Made by a program: the position numbers and the translations under genes. Below, piece by piece: positions 32,932 to 40,487 of a DNA stretch of 41,613 nucleotides. Each line of letters opens with the position of its first letter. Positions within the stretch are counted from its first letter, which is position 1. Under the pieces are notes generated by a model that was given only the letters and a program-made list of their open reading frames with translations, was not told where the DNA came from and did not search any database. This stretch comes from an uncultured Methanobrevibacter sp. (GTDB lineage Archaea; Methanobacteriota; Methanobacteria; Methanobacteriales; Methanobacteriaceae), in the NCBI RefSeq assembly GCF_947169325.1, contig NZ_CAMVPN010000011.1, positions 1-41,613 of the forward strand, given 5' to 3'.

Positions 32932-33957
32932 ATGAAAGTTGTCGTAGATGCTTCTAATGTAGCTTATTATGTAAAAAATGAGAATGGTCAACCAAAATTG
33001 GCCAATATCCTTGCTGCTGTTAAAGCATTAGAAGAAAGTGAAGATGAATTTGTAATTATTGCTGATGCATCACTCCGTCATGATATTGATGATAAAGAAA
33101 AATTCTTGAAATTGTTGGAAAGTGAAAATGTAGAGGAAGTTCCAGCAGGAAATGATGCGGATCATTTTATTCTTGAAATTGCCACTAATGAAAAGGCAAA
33201 AATATTATCTAATGATAAGTTCAGAGATTATGCTGCTGAATTTAGAAATATCGCTTCAATGAGAATTCCATTTGTGATAGATAATGGAAGATTGACATTT
33301 GGAAAACCAAAGCAACCTAAAAAAGATAAGAATATCCTTCAAAACATTTGTGATGAAATCATTAAGGAACTGAACTTTAAGAAATGGGAAATATATACAA
33401 GCAAGGAAGGATTGGAAATTTCTCCATTAAACATAGCCAAACAGGCTATTATTCGCATTGACAATGAAAGCAATACAGAATCCAAACTTGAAAATATTTT
33501 CTCAAAAATTCCAATGTTCAATAAGATTGTGGAAATGGTTGATGATGTGGAAATTGCAGCTCCTTATGTGATATTTGTTTTGGTTCATCCTAAGGATTAT
33601 AAGCTTGCGGTTAAAAATGCTGGAAATATTTCAGTGACAATAGCAGACAGATTAGGTCTTGAGAAAAAACCTTTGATTGCCGTTCGTAACGACCTTTTTA
33701 CAAAACCGGGCAACTTCGAGCTGAACATTTTGCTTGCCGATGAGGTGACTGAAAATGCTCCTTACAACATTTTAGTACGTGTAAGCGCTCATGATGAAGT
33801 ATTCATTAAAAGAAACTCAAGAAATATTGCAAGCACTATAGCTGGCAGATTAGGTTCTTGGAAGTTTCCATTTGTATCCGTCAAACCGGATATGATTTTA
33901 GAAAAACCTGGAGACTTTGAAATAGAACTTGAGAAGGGAGGAGCTTTTGATGACTAG
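32932..33957 (+). CDS. NYN/PIN-type ribonuclease with duplicated C-terminal domain
   Basis: A 341-residue protein. Residues 1-125 form a NYN (Zc3h12a-like, PIN fold) nuclease domain with acidic residues D6 (VVDASNVA), D45 (IIADAS), D75/D77 (GNDADHFIL) and D95/D99 (LSNDKFRDY). The C-terminal part contains a tandem repeat: residues 209-270 and 275-335 share APY, TIA-x-RLG, K-x-P, V-x-x-D and KPG-x-FE at matching places. I do not recognise that module. TATA (TTTAAATATAAAA) and GGTGAT give it its own promoter. Its end overlaps the next start. Confidence 0.8.
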   Translation: MKVVVDASNVAYYVKNENGQPKLANILAAVKALEESEDEFVIIADASLRHDIDDKEKFLKLLESENVEEVPAGNDADHFILEIATNEKAKILSNDKFRDYAAEFRNIASMRIPFVIDNGRLTFGKPKQPKKDKNILQNICDEIIKELNFKKWEIYTSKEGLEISPLNIAKQAIIRIDNESNTESKLENIFSKIPMFNKIVEMVDDVEIAAPYVIFVLVHPKDYKLAVKNAGNISVTIADRLGLEKKPLIAVRNDLFTKPGNFELNILLADEVTENAPYNILVRVSAHDEVFIKRNSRNIASTIAGRLGSWKFPFVSVKPDMILEKPGDFEIELEKGGAFDD

Positions 33958-35152
33958 TTTTTTAACTAAGTCTTACATTAAGTTGACCACTCGACTTAAT
34001 CCCATTTCAGTCGGAACAAAATTTTTTCCAACAAACAACCTCGAAACAGAATATGTGGAGTTGTTTAATTACACTCAGACTATTCTTTTTGAGCTTGAAA
34101 AGGCAGAAATCACATCAGATACAATATTGCAGAATCTAATTCGTGATGTGGGTGCTGAAAATATTCCAACTGAATACACTTTTCATGAATTATCTCCCGC
34201 AGAAAATAGAATAGAAGAATATGCTTTGGTAAGTAACATTATCATGGGTAGCGATCGTTACTTTTACATTGAACTGCAACATCCTTCAAATTTAATCAAT
34301 ATATTTGTTAAGATTATCGAAACTGAAAAAGGAGAGATTGTCGAAAAAACTGATACTGAACTTGTAGCAAGGATGCTAAGCAAAAATGATGCTATTCGTG
34401 TAGCTATTGAACTAATAGGTATTGGATTATCTGAAGGAATCCAGGTTATTTCCGCTGTAGGAATGACTGGAGCCGCTTCAATCGAAAGGGCAATCCATTA
34501 CACTCAAAGTGTTGGAAGTTTTCCGGGCATTGCATTTACAAAACTTGGAGGAGAGTATGCCCTTGTCTTTGACGATGCATTTTTGCTTAAGGAATCCCGA
34601 CCTGTGAATTTGGAAAATTATCTATTCATCGACCTGATTGATTCTACAAAATTCATTGATAAGCATGGCAGAACCCAGCTTGTCGAACTTATGACTGGAA
34701 TAAAGAATTTCATCGAAACAGAATGTGACGGTGAACTTGAAGGTTATAGGGAAGGAGGGGATGATTTTATTGCAAGATTCCCATCCAAGGATTTGGCTAT
34801 CCGCGCAGGACTTGATGCAGCATGGTTTGCACTTGATAATGGTGCTAAAATCAGAGCGGGAGTTGGCAGAAGCAGACGTGAAGCGGGTGAGAGGGCTCAA
34901 TTGGTTGATAATTTGGAATCCACTTCTCCATTGTCATTAGTTGTATTTGAATTGGCTAATGGATTATATGCTTATAATATTCCATCTGAATTTTCAAGAA
35001 CATTGATTAATTTGATTGAAAATGAAAAATCCAAATTGATTGGTGTGTTTATATTTGTATTCATATTTGTATATGTGATGTCAATTTTAGGTCTTGGAGT
35101 ATTTGGTTTTGTTGGAATTTTACTGGCTTTACTTTATGCATTTTTCGCATAA
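33950..35152 (+). CDS. Membrane-anchored class III cyclase/GGDEF-like protein
   Basis: A 400-residue protein. The N-terminal ~215 residues are not recognised. Residues 220-345 resemble the nucleotidyl cyclase superfamily: FIDLIDSTKF (226-235, metal-binding aspartates), YREGGDDFIARF (266-277) and IRAGVGRSRREAGERAQ (301-317). This is close to both bacterial class III cyclases (DIVGST, GDGF) and GGDEF (GGDEF versus GGDDF). Two hydrophobic helices at 363-399 anchor the C-terminus. GGGAGGAG precedes ATG 33950, which overlaps the ribonuclease gene by 8 bases. Activity is not proven. Confidence 0.72.
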   Translation: MTSFLTKSYIKLTTRLNPISVGTKFFPTNNLETEYVELFNYTQTILFELEKAEITSDTILQNLIRDVGAENIPTEYTFHELSPAENRIEEYALVSNIIMGSDRYFYIELQHPSNLINIFVKIIETEKGEIVEKTDTELVARMLSKNDAIRVAIELIGIGLSEGIQVISAVGMTGAASIERAIHYTQSVGSFPGIAFTKLGGEYALVFDDAFLLKESRPVNLENYLFIDLIDSTKFIDKHGRTQLVELMTGIKNFIETECDGELEGYREGGDDFIARFPSKDLAIRAGLDAAWFALDNGAKIRAGVGRSRREAGERAQLVDNLESTSPLSLVVFELANGLYAYNIPSEFSRTLINLIENEKSKLIGVFIFVFIFVYVMSILGLGVFGFVGILLALLYAFFA

Positions 35153-35172
35153 AAAATTAAAAGGAATTTAAT

Positions 35173-35604
35173 ATGAGACGAAAACAAGACGATAAACGGG
35201 TATTGAGAGCAGGTAACGGTAGAAATACTCGTAAAGGTCGACGAAATAACAATCGAAAATCGTTCGGATTTTCTAATAATAGACAATCCGCTCCTCAAAG
35301 AAAACCAAAAAAGCAAAAAAAGAGGAGTTCCAGGACAGTCTTTCTAATGATTATGGTATTATTGGCTTTTGTCATTGGGGCTGGAATTGGAGTTATGCTG
35401 AGCTTTGACAGCGGCAATGAGGATGCTAATAATGAAACCCATATAGAAAATGTTACTGTAGAAATGACTACAAATTTAAATGAAACCCAAGAGGTAACAT
35501 TTGATGAAGCCGATGCTGTTGATTTTAATGAAAATCAGACGGAATTTATATTGAAAGATGAAAATAAGGAATATTATGACCCTTATGAGGATATACAACA
35601 ATAA
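35173..35604 (+). CDS. Basic single-pass membrane protein
   Basis: A 143-residue protein with three sections: a very basic cytosolic stretch (residues 1-52, rich in Arg, Lys and Asn), one membrane helix (about 54-77, VFLMIMVLLAFVIGAGIGVM), and an acidic outer tail (EDANNETH to YDPYEDIQQ). I recognise no domain. The basic part could bind RNA, DNA or lipid heads. It starts 20 bases after the cyclase-like gene and ends 20 bases before argJ, so it is probably in the same operon. Confidence 0.7.
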   Translation: MRRKQDDKRVLRAGNGRNTRKGRRNNNRKSFGFSNNRQSAPQRKPKKQKKRSSRTVFLMIMVLLAFVIGAGIGVMLSFDSGNEDANNETHIENVTVEMTTNLNETQEVTFDEADAVDFNENQTEFILKDENKEYYDPYEDIQQ

Positions 35605-35624
35605 CTTATTTTTTTGTGATTTTT

Positions 35625-36848
35625 ATGAATTTTATTAGAAATCTTGATGGGGGATTTTCAGTAATTGAAAATCTTGAAGTATCAGGGGCTCGTGAAGGCA
35701 AATTTGGAGTAACTATTATTCATTGTCCAAATAGTACTGTTTCAGGTGTTTTTACTTCAAATAAAGTTGTTGCAGCTCCTGTTAAGTATACTAAAAATGT
35801 AATTAAGGATGGAATTGTTTCAGCCGTTTTTGTAAATAGTGGAAATGCCAATTGCTTTACAGGCGAGCAAGGATTTAAAGATTGTGAAACTTTAGTGGAA
35901 TTGGTTTCAAAGGATTTAAAAATCCCCAAAAATGAAATAGCAATCTCTTCAACAGGGGTCATTGGTCGTGAAATGCCTATTGACATAATTTCCAAAGTGG
36001 CTTATGAATCCCTTTCCAAACTGGGAAATAATCCAGAAAACTCTCTTGCAGCTGCAAAAGCCATCATGACTACAGATACTTTTCCAAAGGAATGTGCTGT
36101 TGAAGTCACATTAACAACTGGCCAGACAGTTAAAATTGCAGGTATTACAAAAGGAAGTGGAATGATTGCTCCGAATATGGGAACAATGCTGTCATTTATC
36201 GTAACAGATGCAATAATCCCTGCGGGTGACATTAAAAAAGCATTGAAGATGGCTGCAGATATCAGTTTCAACATGATTGTTGTTGATGGTGATGAGAGTA
36301 CCAACGACACATGCCTGATGATGGCCAATGGAGCTTCAGGCGTTGAAGTGGTCATGGATGGTAAAATCGATTCCAATTTCCAGGATGCATTGAATTATCT
36401 CTGTATTGATTTGGCTAAAAAAATGGCTCGTGACGGTGAAGGAGCCACAAAATTCATTGAAGCAAATGTTTGTGGTGCAAAGGACGATAATGATGCACGC
36501 CTTGCAGCTAAGTCAATCATATCATCAAGTCTTTTTAAATCAGCAGTCTTTGGGGGCGATCCAAACTGGGGAAGAATAGTGTCTGCTATAGGATACTCCG
36601 GTTGTGATTTGAATCCGGACATTGTAACCATTTCAATCGCTGATGATGAAGACGATGTTGATTTGGTAAAGAACGGTGAAATTCTGGCATTTGAAGACAC
36701 TCCATATCTTGAAAGGGCAGAAAAGATAATGCAATCCAAAAATGTCATAGTCAATATTGACATGGATTTAGGTGATGGTGAGGCAACTGCATGGGGTTGT
36801 GATTTAACTTATGATTATGTCAAAATTAATGCAGAATACACCACTTAA
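35625..36848 (+). CDS. argJ: Glutamate N-acetyltransferase/ornithine acetyltransferase
   Basis: A 407-residue ArgJ that recycles the acetyl group in arginine synthesis. It moves acetyl from N-acetylornithine to glutamate and may also make N-acetylglutamate from acetyl-CoA. KGSGMIAPNMGTMLSF contains the self-cleavage point before the nucleophilic threonine, giving alpha and beta chains. SGNANCFTGEQG and FGGDPNWGRI are conserved blocks. ATG 35625 is chosen over GTG 35616 because GTGAT precedes it. Confidence 0.94.
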   Translation: MNFIRNLDGGFSVIENLEVSGAREGKFGVTIIHCPNSTVSGVFTSNKVVAAPVKYTKNVIKDGIVSAVFVNSGNANCFTGEQGFKDCETLVELVSKDLKIPKNEIAISSTGVIGREMPIDIISKVAYESLSKLGNNPENSLAAAKAIMTTDTFPKECAVEVTLTTGQTVKIAGITKGSGMIAPNMGTMLSFIVTDAIIPAGDIKKALKMAADISFNMIVVDGDESTNDTCLMMANGASGVEVVMDGKIDSNFQDALNYLCIDLAKKMARDGEGATKFIEANVCGAKDDNDARLAAKSIISSSLFKSAVFGGDPNWGRIVSAIGYSGCDLNPDIVTISIADDEDDVDLVKNGEILAFEDTPYLERAEKIMQSKNVIVNIDMDLGDGEATAWGCDLTYDYVKINAEYTT

Positions 36849-36886
36849 AGAAAACCTTTAAATATATTGAAAACAAATATTTTTAT

Positions 36887-36899
36887 GTTATATATAATT
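36887..36899 (+). promoter_or_regulatory. TATA box of the 34-residue basic protein
   Basis: GTTATATATAATT, a near-ideal archaeal TATA box, with transcription expected near 36919 and GAAGGAGGG before the start codon at 36938. Confidence 0.6.
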
Positions 36900-36937
36900 C
36901 TAATGTTTTAATGATTGAATTTGAAGGAGGGTAAGAT

Positions 36938-37042
36938 ATGGCAAAAGTTAAAGGAACTAACAGAAGAACCAGACAAAAAAGAAGTTATACTAAACCTGGT
37001 AGTAAAAGAGGAAGAGGAGTTAAACAAACTTGGAAAAAATAA
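36938..37042 (+). CDS. 34-residue highly basic protein
   Basis: A tiny protein beginning MAKVKGTNRRTRQKRSY and ending GRGVKQTWKK. About half of its residues are Lys or Arg, with no acidic residues. It has its own strong TATA box, the best ribosome binding site in the area (GGAGGG) and a T-run terminator after the stop, all signs of high expression. Composition suggests binding to rRNA or DNA, perhaps a small ribosomal protein, but I do not recognise a family. Confidence 0.75.
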   Translation: MAKVKGTNRRTRQKRSYTKPGSKRGRGVKQTWKK

Positions 37043-37070
37043 TCCTCTTATAACTTTTTTTTATTTATTT
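37043..37070 (+). terminator. T-run terminator of the basic protein gene
   Basis: TCCTCTTATAACTTTTTTTTATTTATTTT follows the stop within a few bases. Oligo-T tracts are the normal archaeal termination signal. Confidence 0.55.
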
Positions 37071-37115
37071 TAACTATTTTTTGATGTTATTAACATTTCA
37101 TCATATTGACAATTT

Positions 37116-37126
37116 TTAAATACTAT
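37116..37126 (+). promoter_or_regulatory. Promoter element of methyltransferase 1
   Basis: TTAAATACTAT serves as TATA-like element about 31-41 bases before the ATG at 37157. The same 11 bases occur before the paralogous gene at 39183. Confidence 0.45.
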
Positions 37127-37156
37127 TTTTCACAAACCTTTCTTTAGGTGAAATTA

Positions 37157-37747
37157 ATGAATGGTCATAGAGCACACGGATTTTCAAGCGCATTATTTTT
37201 GGATTCGGATGAAATCTTGGGAGAATTAGACCTTAAAGGTGATGAAGTCTTTATGGATGCAGGCTGTGGCGATGGTCACAATGCAATTAAAGTTGTTGAA
37301 GAATATCTTCCTAATGGTACTGTTTATGCAGTAGATATATATGATGCTTCTATCGAAGATATGGAAACCTATAAAAAAGAAAACAATGTGATTAATCTCA
37401 TCAACATTGAAGCGGATATCACTGAAGGGATTCCAGGTGTTGAAGATGAATCAATTGATGTTGTATTGATGGTTAATGTATTCCATGGATTTAAGGCATC
37501 AAGAAAAATTGATGAAGCCATCAGTGAATTTGCAAGAATCATCAAACAGGATGGTAAAATTGCAATCATGGATTACAAAGCATGGGACGTTCCTAAAGGA
37601 CCTCCAACTCCTGTAAGAAGTTCTCCTGAAGAATTGGAAGAATACTTTGCAAAACATGGTCTTAAAAAGATTTACTTAAATGAAGAAATAGGTGAGGACA
37701 TTCCTGAAGGAAAGTCTCACTATTTGATAATGTTTCAAAAAGAATAA
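37157..37747 (+). CDS. Class I SAM-dependent methyltransferase, copy 1
   Basis: A 196-residue Rossmann methyltransferase. The SAM-binding motif I is VFMDAGCGDGHNAIK, then AVDIYDAS, and motif IV-V DVVLMVNVFHGF. It resembles the UbiE/arsenite methyltransferase superfamily. The N-terminus is histidine-containing (MNGHRAHGFSS). The substrate is unknown. It is clearly paralogous to the gene at 39183. GGTGAA upstream fixes the start at 37157 rather than 37148. A terminator hairpin follows. Confidence 0.85.
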   Translation: MNGHRAHGFSSALFLDSDEILGELDLKGDEVFMDAGCGDGHNAIKVVEEYLPNGTVYAVDIYDASIEDMETYKKENNVINLINIEADITEGIPGVEDESIDVVLMVNVFHGFKASRKIDEAISEFARIIKQDGKIAIMDYKAWDVPKGPPTPVRSSPEELEEYFAKHGLKKIYLNEEIGEDIPEGKSHYLIMFQKE

Positions 37748-37754
37748 GTGTTAA

Positions 37755-37785
37755 ATGGGATTAAATCCCATCTATTTTTATATTT
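37755..37785 (+). terminator. Hairpin terminator of methyltransferase 1
   Basis: ATGGGAT (37755-37761) and ATCCCAT (37765-37771) form a perfect 7-bp stem with loop TAA, followed by CTATTTTTATATTTT. Confidence 0.75.
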
Positions 37786-37815
37786 TAAAATTAAAAAAAG
37801 AGAAAGTTTCGATAT

Positions 37816-39000
37816 TTAGTCATCTGCTAAATTATCGAAGTATCCTTGGATAAATACGACTGGAGTTCCTTTGTCTCCGGAACCGCTTGTCAAATCACAT
37901 AGGGAACCGATTAGATCTGTTAATCTTCTTGGTGTTGTTCCTTCTGTAATCATTTGTCCGGTTAAGTCCGCATCTTTCTGTTTAATTTCTTGTTTGATTG
38001 CTTCTTTTAATTCGTCGCCTTTTAGATCTGCGAATTTGTTGTCGGAAACGTATTTTAATTTGATTTCGTTTGGTGTTCCGATTAATCCGTCTGTATGTGC
38101 TGGTGATACGACTGGATCTGCGAGTTCCCAAATTTTTCCAACTGGGTCTTTGAATGCTCCGTCACCGTAAACCATTACTTCTATTTGTTTGCCGCTGATT
38201 TCGATTAGTCTTTTTTGTACTTCTTTTACTACTGCATCTCCTGTTTTAGGGAAGAGTTTTAGTTTTTCTTCAGTGGCTTTGTTGGAGCCTAAAAGTCCGT
38301 AGTCTGGATTGAATCCTGAGTCTCCAACAGGTTCTGTAAGGACTTGGTGCAATCCGTATACGTTTGCCCCTAATTCTTTGAGTAATTTTGTTGTTTTTTC
38401 TCTTGTGTGAATGTCACAGGTTAAAACGTCATTGGTGTAGTCGAGAATTGTTTTTACATCATTGGAGAAGACGAATTCGACTTCACAGTCTTCGCTTTCG
38501 ATTATTTCTCTGTAAAAGTCAATCATGTTGATTCCTGTGAATGGGTGTATCCATGATCCGAAAGTTTCTGCATATTCTTCTTCGGTGATGATGCTTGCGA
38601 GGTTATATTCGCTTTTGTCCAATAGTTCTTCGTCTAAAATTCCGTTTCCTACTTCGTCTGCTGGGAATGATGTTAATAAGGTTATTTTATCCATTCCTCT
38701 TGCAATTCCTTTTAATACGATGGAAAATCGGTTTCTACTTAAGATTGGGTTTGTCACTCCGATTTTTTTGGATGGGAATTTGTTTTGTAAATCTTCTGCA
38801 ATGTCGTCAACAGTCACATAATTTCCTTCTGAAATACCTACAACTGCTTCTGTGATTGCAACAACGTCTTTATCTCTAAATTCAAACCCTTCATCTTCTT
38901 TTGCAGCCATTAATGAATCCACAACTATTGTGGCTAAATCATCGTCTTTCTTAATAATTGGTGTTCTGATTCCACGTACTACAGTACCAACACATCTCAT
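37816..39000 (-). CDS. Coenzyme F420 ligase-family protein (CofE-like)
   Basis: A 394-residue protein of the F420:gamma-glutamyl ligase family. The start VGTVVRGIRTPIIKKDDDL, KDVVAITEAVVGISEGN, and the late DLIGSLCDLTSGSGDKGTP fit the family. True CofE is about 250 residues; this is the longer paralogous group, also found in bacteria without F420, so its reaction is probably ATP- or GTP-dependent amide ligation to another substrate. AGAGGT precedes the ATG. It is flanked by two paralogous methyltransferase genes. Confidence 0.78.
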   Translation of the reverse strand: MRCVGTVVRGIRTPIIKKDDDLATIVVDSLMAAKEDEGFEFRDKDVVAITEAVVGISEGNYVTVDDIAEDLQNKFPSKKIGVTNPILSRNRFSIVLKGIARGMDKITLLTSFPADEVGNGILDEELLDKSEYNLASIITEEEYAETFGSWIHPFTGINMIDFYREIIESEDCEVEFVFSNDVKTILDYTNDVLTCDIHTREKTTKLLKELGANVYGLHQVLTEPVGDSGFNPDYGLLGSNKATEEKLKLFPKTGDAVVKEVQKRLIEISGKQIEVMVYGDGAFKDPVGKIWELADPVVSPAHTDGLIGTPNEIKLKYVSDNKFADLKGDELKEAIKQEIKQKDADLTGQMITEGTTPRRLTDLIGSLCDLTSGSGDKGTPVVFIQGYFDNLADD

Positions 39001-39133
39001 TTTTATACCTCTATATCATAATGTCGCTGGAACTAATTTTCCAACAACCCATATATTTTATATTTTTTAAGTTATATATAGGTTAAGATTTCCCCCAATT
39101 TTTTCGAATTAAAAATAATTTCCTTGAAAATCA

Positions 39134-39144
39134 TTAAATACTAT
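39134..39144 (+). promoter_or_regulatory. Promoter element of methyltransferase 2
   Basis: TTAAATACTAT, identical to the element before copy 1, lies about 39-49 bases before the ATG at 39183. The element seems to have been duplicated with the gene. Confidence 0.45.
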
Positions 39145-39182
39145 CTTTTAAAGACTATTAGTAATGAAATGTGGTGATAGTT

Positions 39183-39770
39183 ATGGAACACAAACATCAT
39201 GCTAAATCAAGTGCTAATTTCCTTGATTCCGATGAAATTTTACGGGAATTGAATCTTAAGGGAAATGAGGTTTTCATGGATGCAGGTTGCGGTGATGGAT
39301 ACATTTCCATTAAGGCAATCAACGAATATCTTCCCGATGGCATTGTCTATGCAGTGGATAGCTATGATGTGGCTATTGAAGAATTGAATGAATACAAACA
39401 AGAGAATAACATTGAAAATTTAATCACCGTTCTGGGAGATTTTACCGAAGGTATTGTCGATGTTTGTGATGGTGAAATTGATGTTATTTTGATGCTTAAT
39501 GTATTTCATGGGTTTCAGGATACAAAAACCAGGGATGCTGTAATTGAAGAATTGTCCAGGTTAATTAATGATGAAGGTAGAATTGCAATCATGGAATTCA
39601 GGCCAATCGATTGGTCATTTGGCCCTCCGACTGAAATAAAATGCAGTCCTGATGAATTGGAGGAGATATTTTCCAAACACAATCTTAAGAAAGTTCATTT
39701 AAATGAAAATATGGGTCAGAAGAGTCCTGAAGGAAATTCACATTTTATGATAATATTTGAAAAGGAGTAA
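39183..39770 (+). CDS. Class I SAM-dependent methyltransferase, copy 2
   Basis: A 195-residue protein closely similar to the one at 37157 over its full length: VFMDAGCGDGYISIK, YAVDSYDVAIEELN, DVILMLNVFHGF and the shared end (PDELEEIFSKHNLKKVHLNE). The N-terminus is again His-rich (MEHKHHAKSS). Start ATG 39183 has GGTGATAG upstream. It ends six bases before the cytidylyltransferase gene and is probably transcribed with it. Confidence 0.85.
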   Translation: MEHKHHAKSSANFLDSDEILRELNLKGNEVFMDAGCGDGYISIKAINEYLPDGIVYAVDSYDVAIEELNEYKQENNIENLITVLGDFTEGIVDVCDGEIDVILMLNVFHGFQDTKTRDAVIEELSRLINDEGRIAIMEFRPIDWSFGPPTEIKCSPDELEEIFSKHNLKKVHLNENMGQKSPEGNSHFMIIFEKE

Positions 39771-39776
39771 TTAGAC

Positions 39777-40487
39777 ATGATTTTTGCAGCGATTTTGGCA
39801 GGTGGCATAGGATCTAGAATGGGGGGTACAGATACTCCTAAACAGTTCCTGCCATTAGGTGACCGGCCGGTTATTGTTCACACTATTGAAAAATTCGTAA
39901 TTAATAATAAAATTGATAAAATCATCGTTTTAACACCTCAAAATTTTATAAACCATACGTCTCATCTTATTGAGGAGTATATTGGAGATAACTCCAATGT
40001 CATTGTCATTGAGGGTGGGAAAACAAGAAACGATACAATAATGAACAGTATCAACTATATTGATGAGAATTTCGGCATTGATGATGATTCGATTATTATA
40101 ACCCATGATTCAGTGCGCCCATTTGTAACCCACAGGATTATTGAGGATAATATTGAATGTGCAAAAAGATATGGGGCCTGCGATACCGTTGTGCCTGCTA
40201 CAGACACAATCGTTGAAAGCATAAATGGCACCACTATTGAGAGCATCCCCGTACGGGATTATTATTACCAAGGCCAAACTCCACAGAGCTTCAATATAAA
40301 GAAACTTTTTAACTTAATCAATAGTTTGACGGAAGAGGAAAGCAATATACTGACAGATGCATGTAAAATATTCACTTTGAAAGGTGAAGATGTATATCTG
40401 GTCGAGGGCGAAGTAACAAATATTAAAATTACTTACCCTTATGATTTGAAATTAGCAAATACTATACTTGAGGATAATCATGATTAA
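39777..40487 (+). CDS. TarI-like ribitol-5-phosphate cytidylyltransferase
   Basis: A 236-residue nucleotidyltransferase of the IspD/TarI family. Signature parts are ILAGGIGSRMGG with PKQFLPLGDRPVIVHTI, THDSVRPFV, VPATDTIVES and QGQTPQSFNI. Archaea lack the MEP pathway, so IspD activity is unlikely. With the TarJ-like gene overlapping it, the expected product is CDP-ribitol (from ribulose-5-phosphate and CTP). AAAGGAG precedes the ATG. The acceptor polymer in this organism is unknown. Confidence 0.85.
   Translation: MIFAAILAGGIGSRMGGTDTPKQFLPLGDRPVIVHTIEKFVINNKIDKIIVLTPQNFINHTSHLIEEYIGDNSNVIVIEGGKTRNDTIMNSINYIDENFGIDDDSIIITHDSVRPFVTHRIIEDNIECAKRYGACDTVVPATDTIVESINGTTIESIPVRDYYYQGQTPQSFNIKKLFNLINSLTEEESNILTDACKIFTLKGEDVYLVEGEVTNIKITYPYDLKLANTILEDNHD

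Noticed and set aside
32932-35152. Toxin-antitoxin pair (PIN nuclease plus partner)
   Set aside because: The partner is a 400-residue membrane protein with cyclase-like motifs, not a small antitoxin, and the nuclease comes first with a long C-terminal module.
37816-39000. Canonical CofE for F420 polyglutamylation
   Set aside because: At 394 residues it is much longer than CofE and matches the paralogous long group, so I left the symbol empty.
39022-39087. 21-codon ORF between the F420-ligase-like and methyltransferase genes
   Set aside because: No ribosome binding site, low-complexity AT-rich codons, and it lies over the minus-strand promoter region.
39777-40487. IspD of the MEP isoprenoid pathway
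   Set aside because: Same family, but archaea use mevalonate and the overlapping TarJ-like gene points to ribitol-phosphate cytidylylation.
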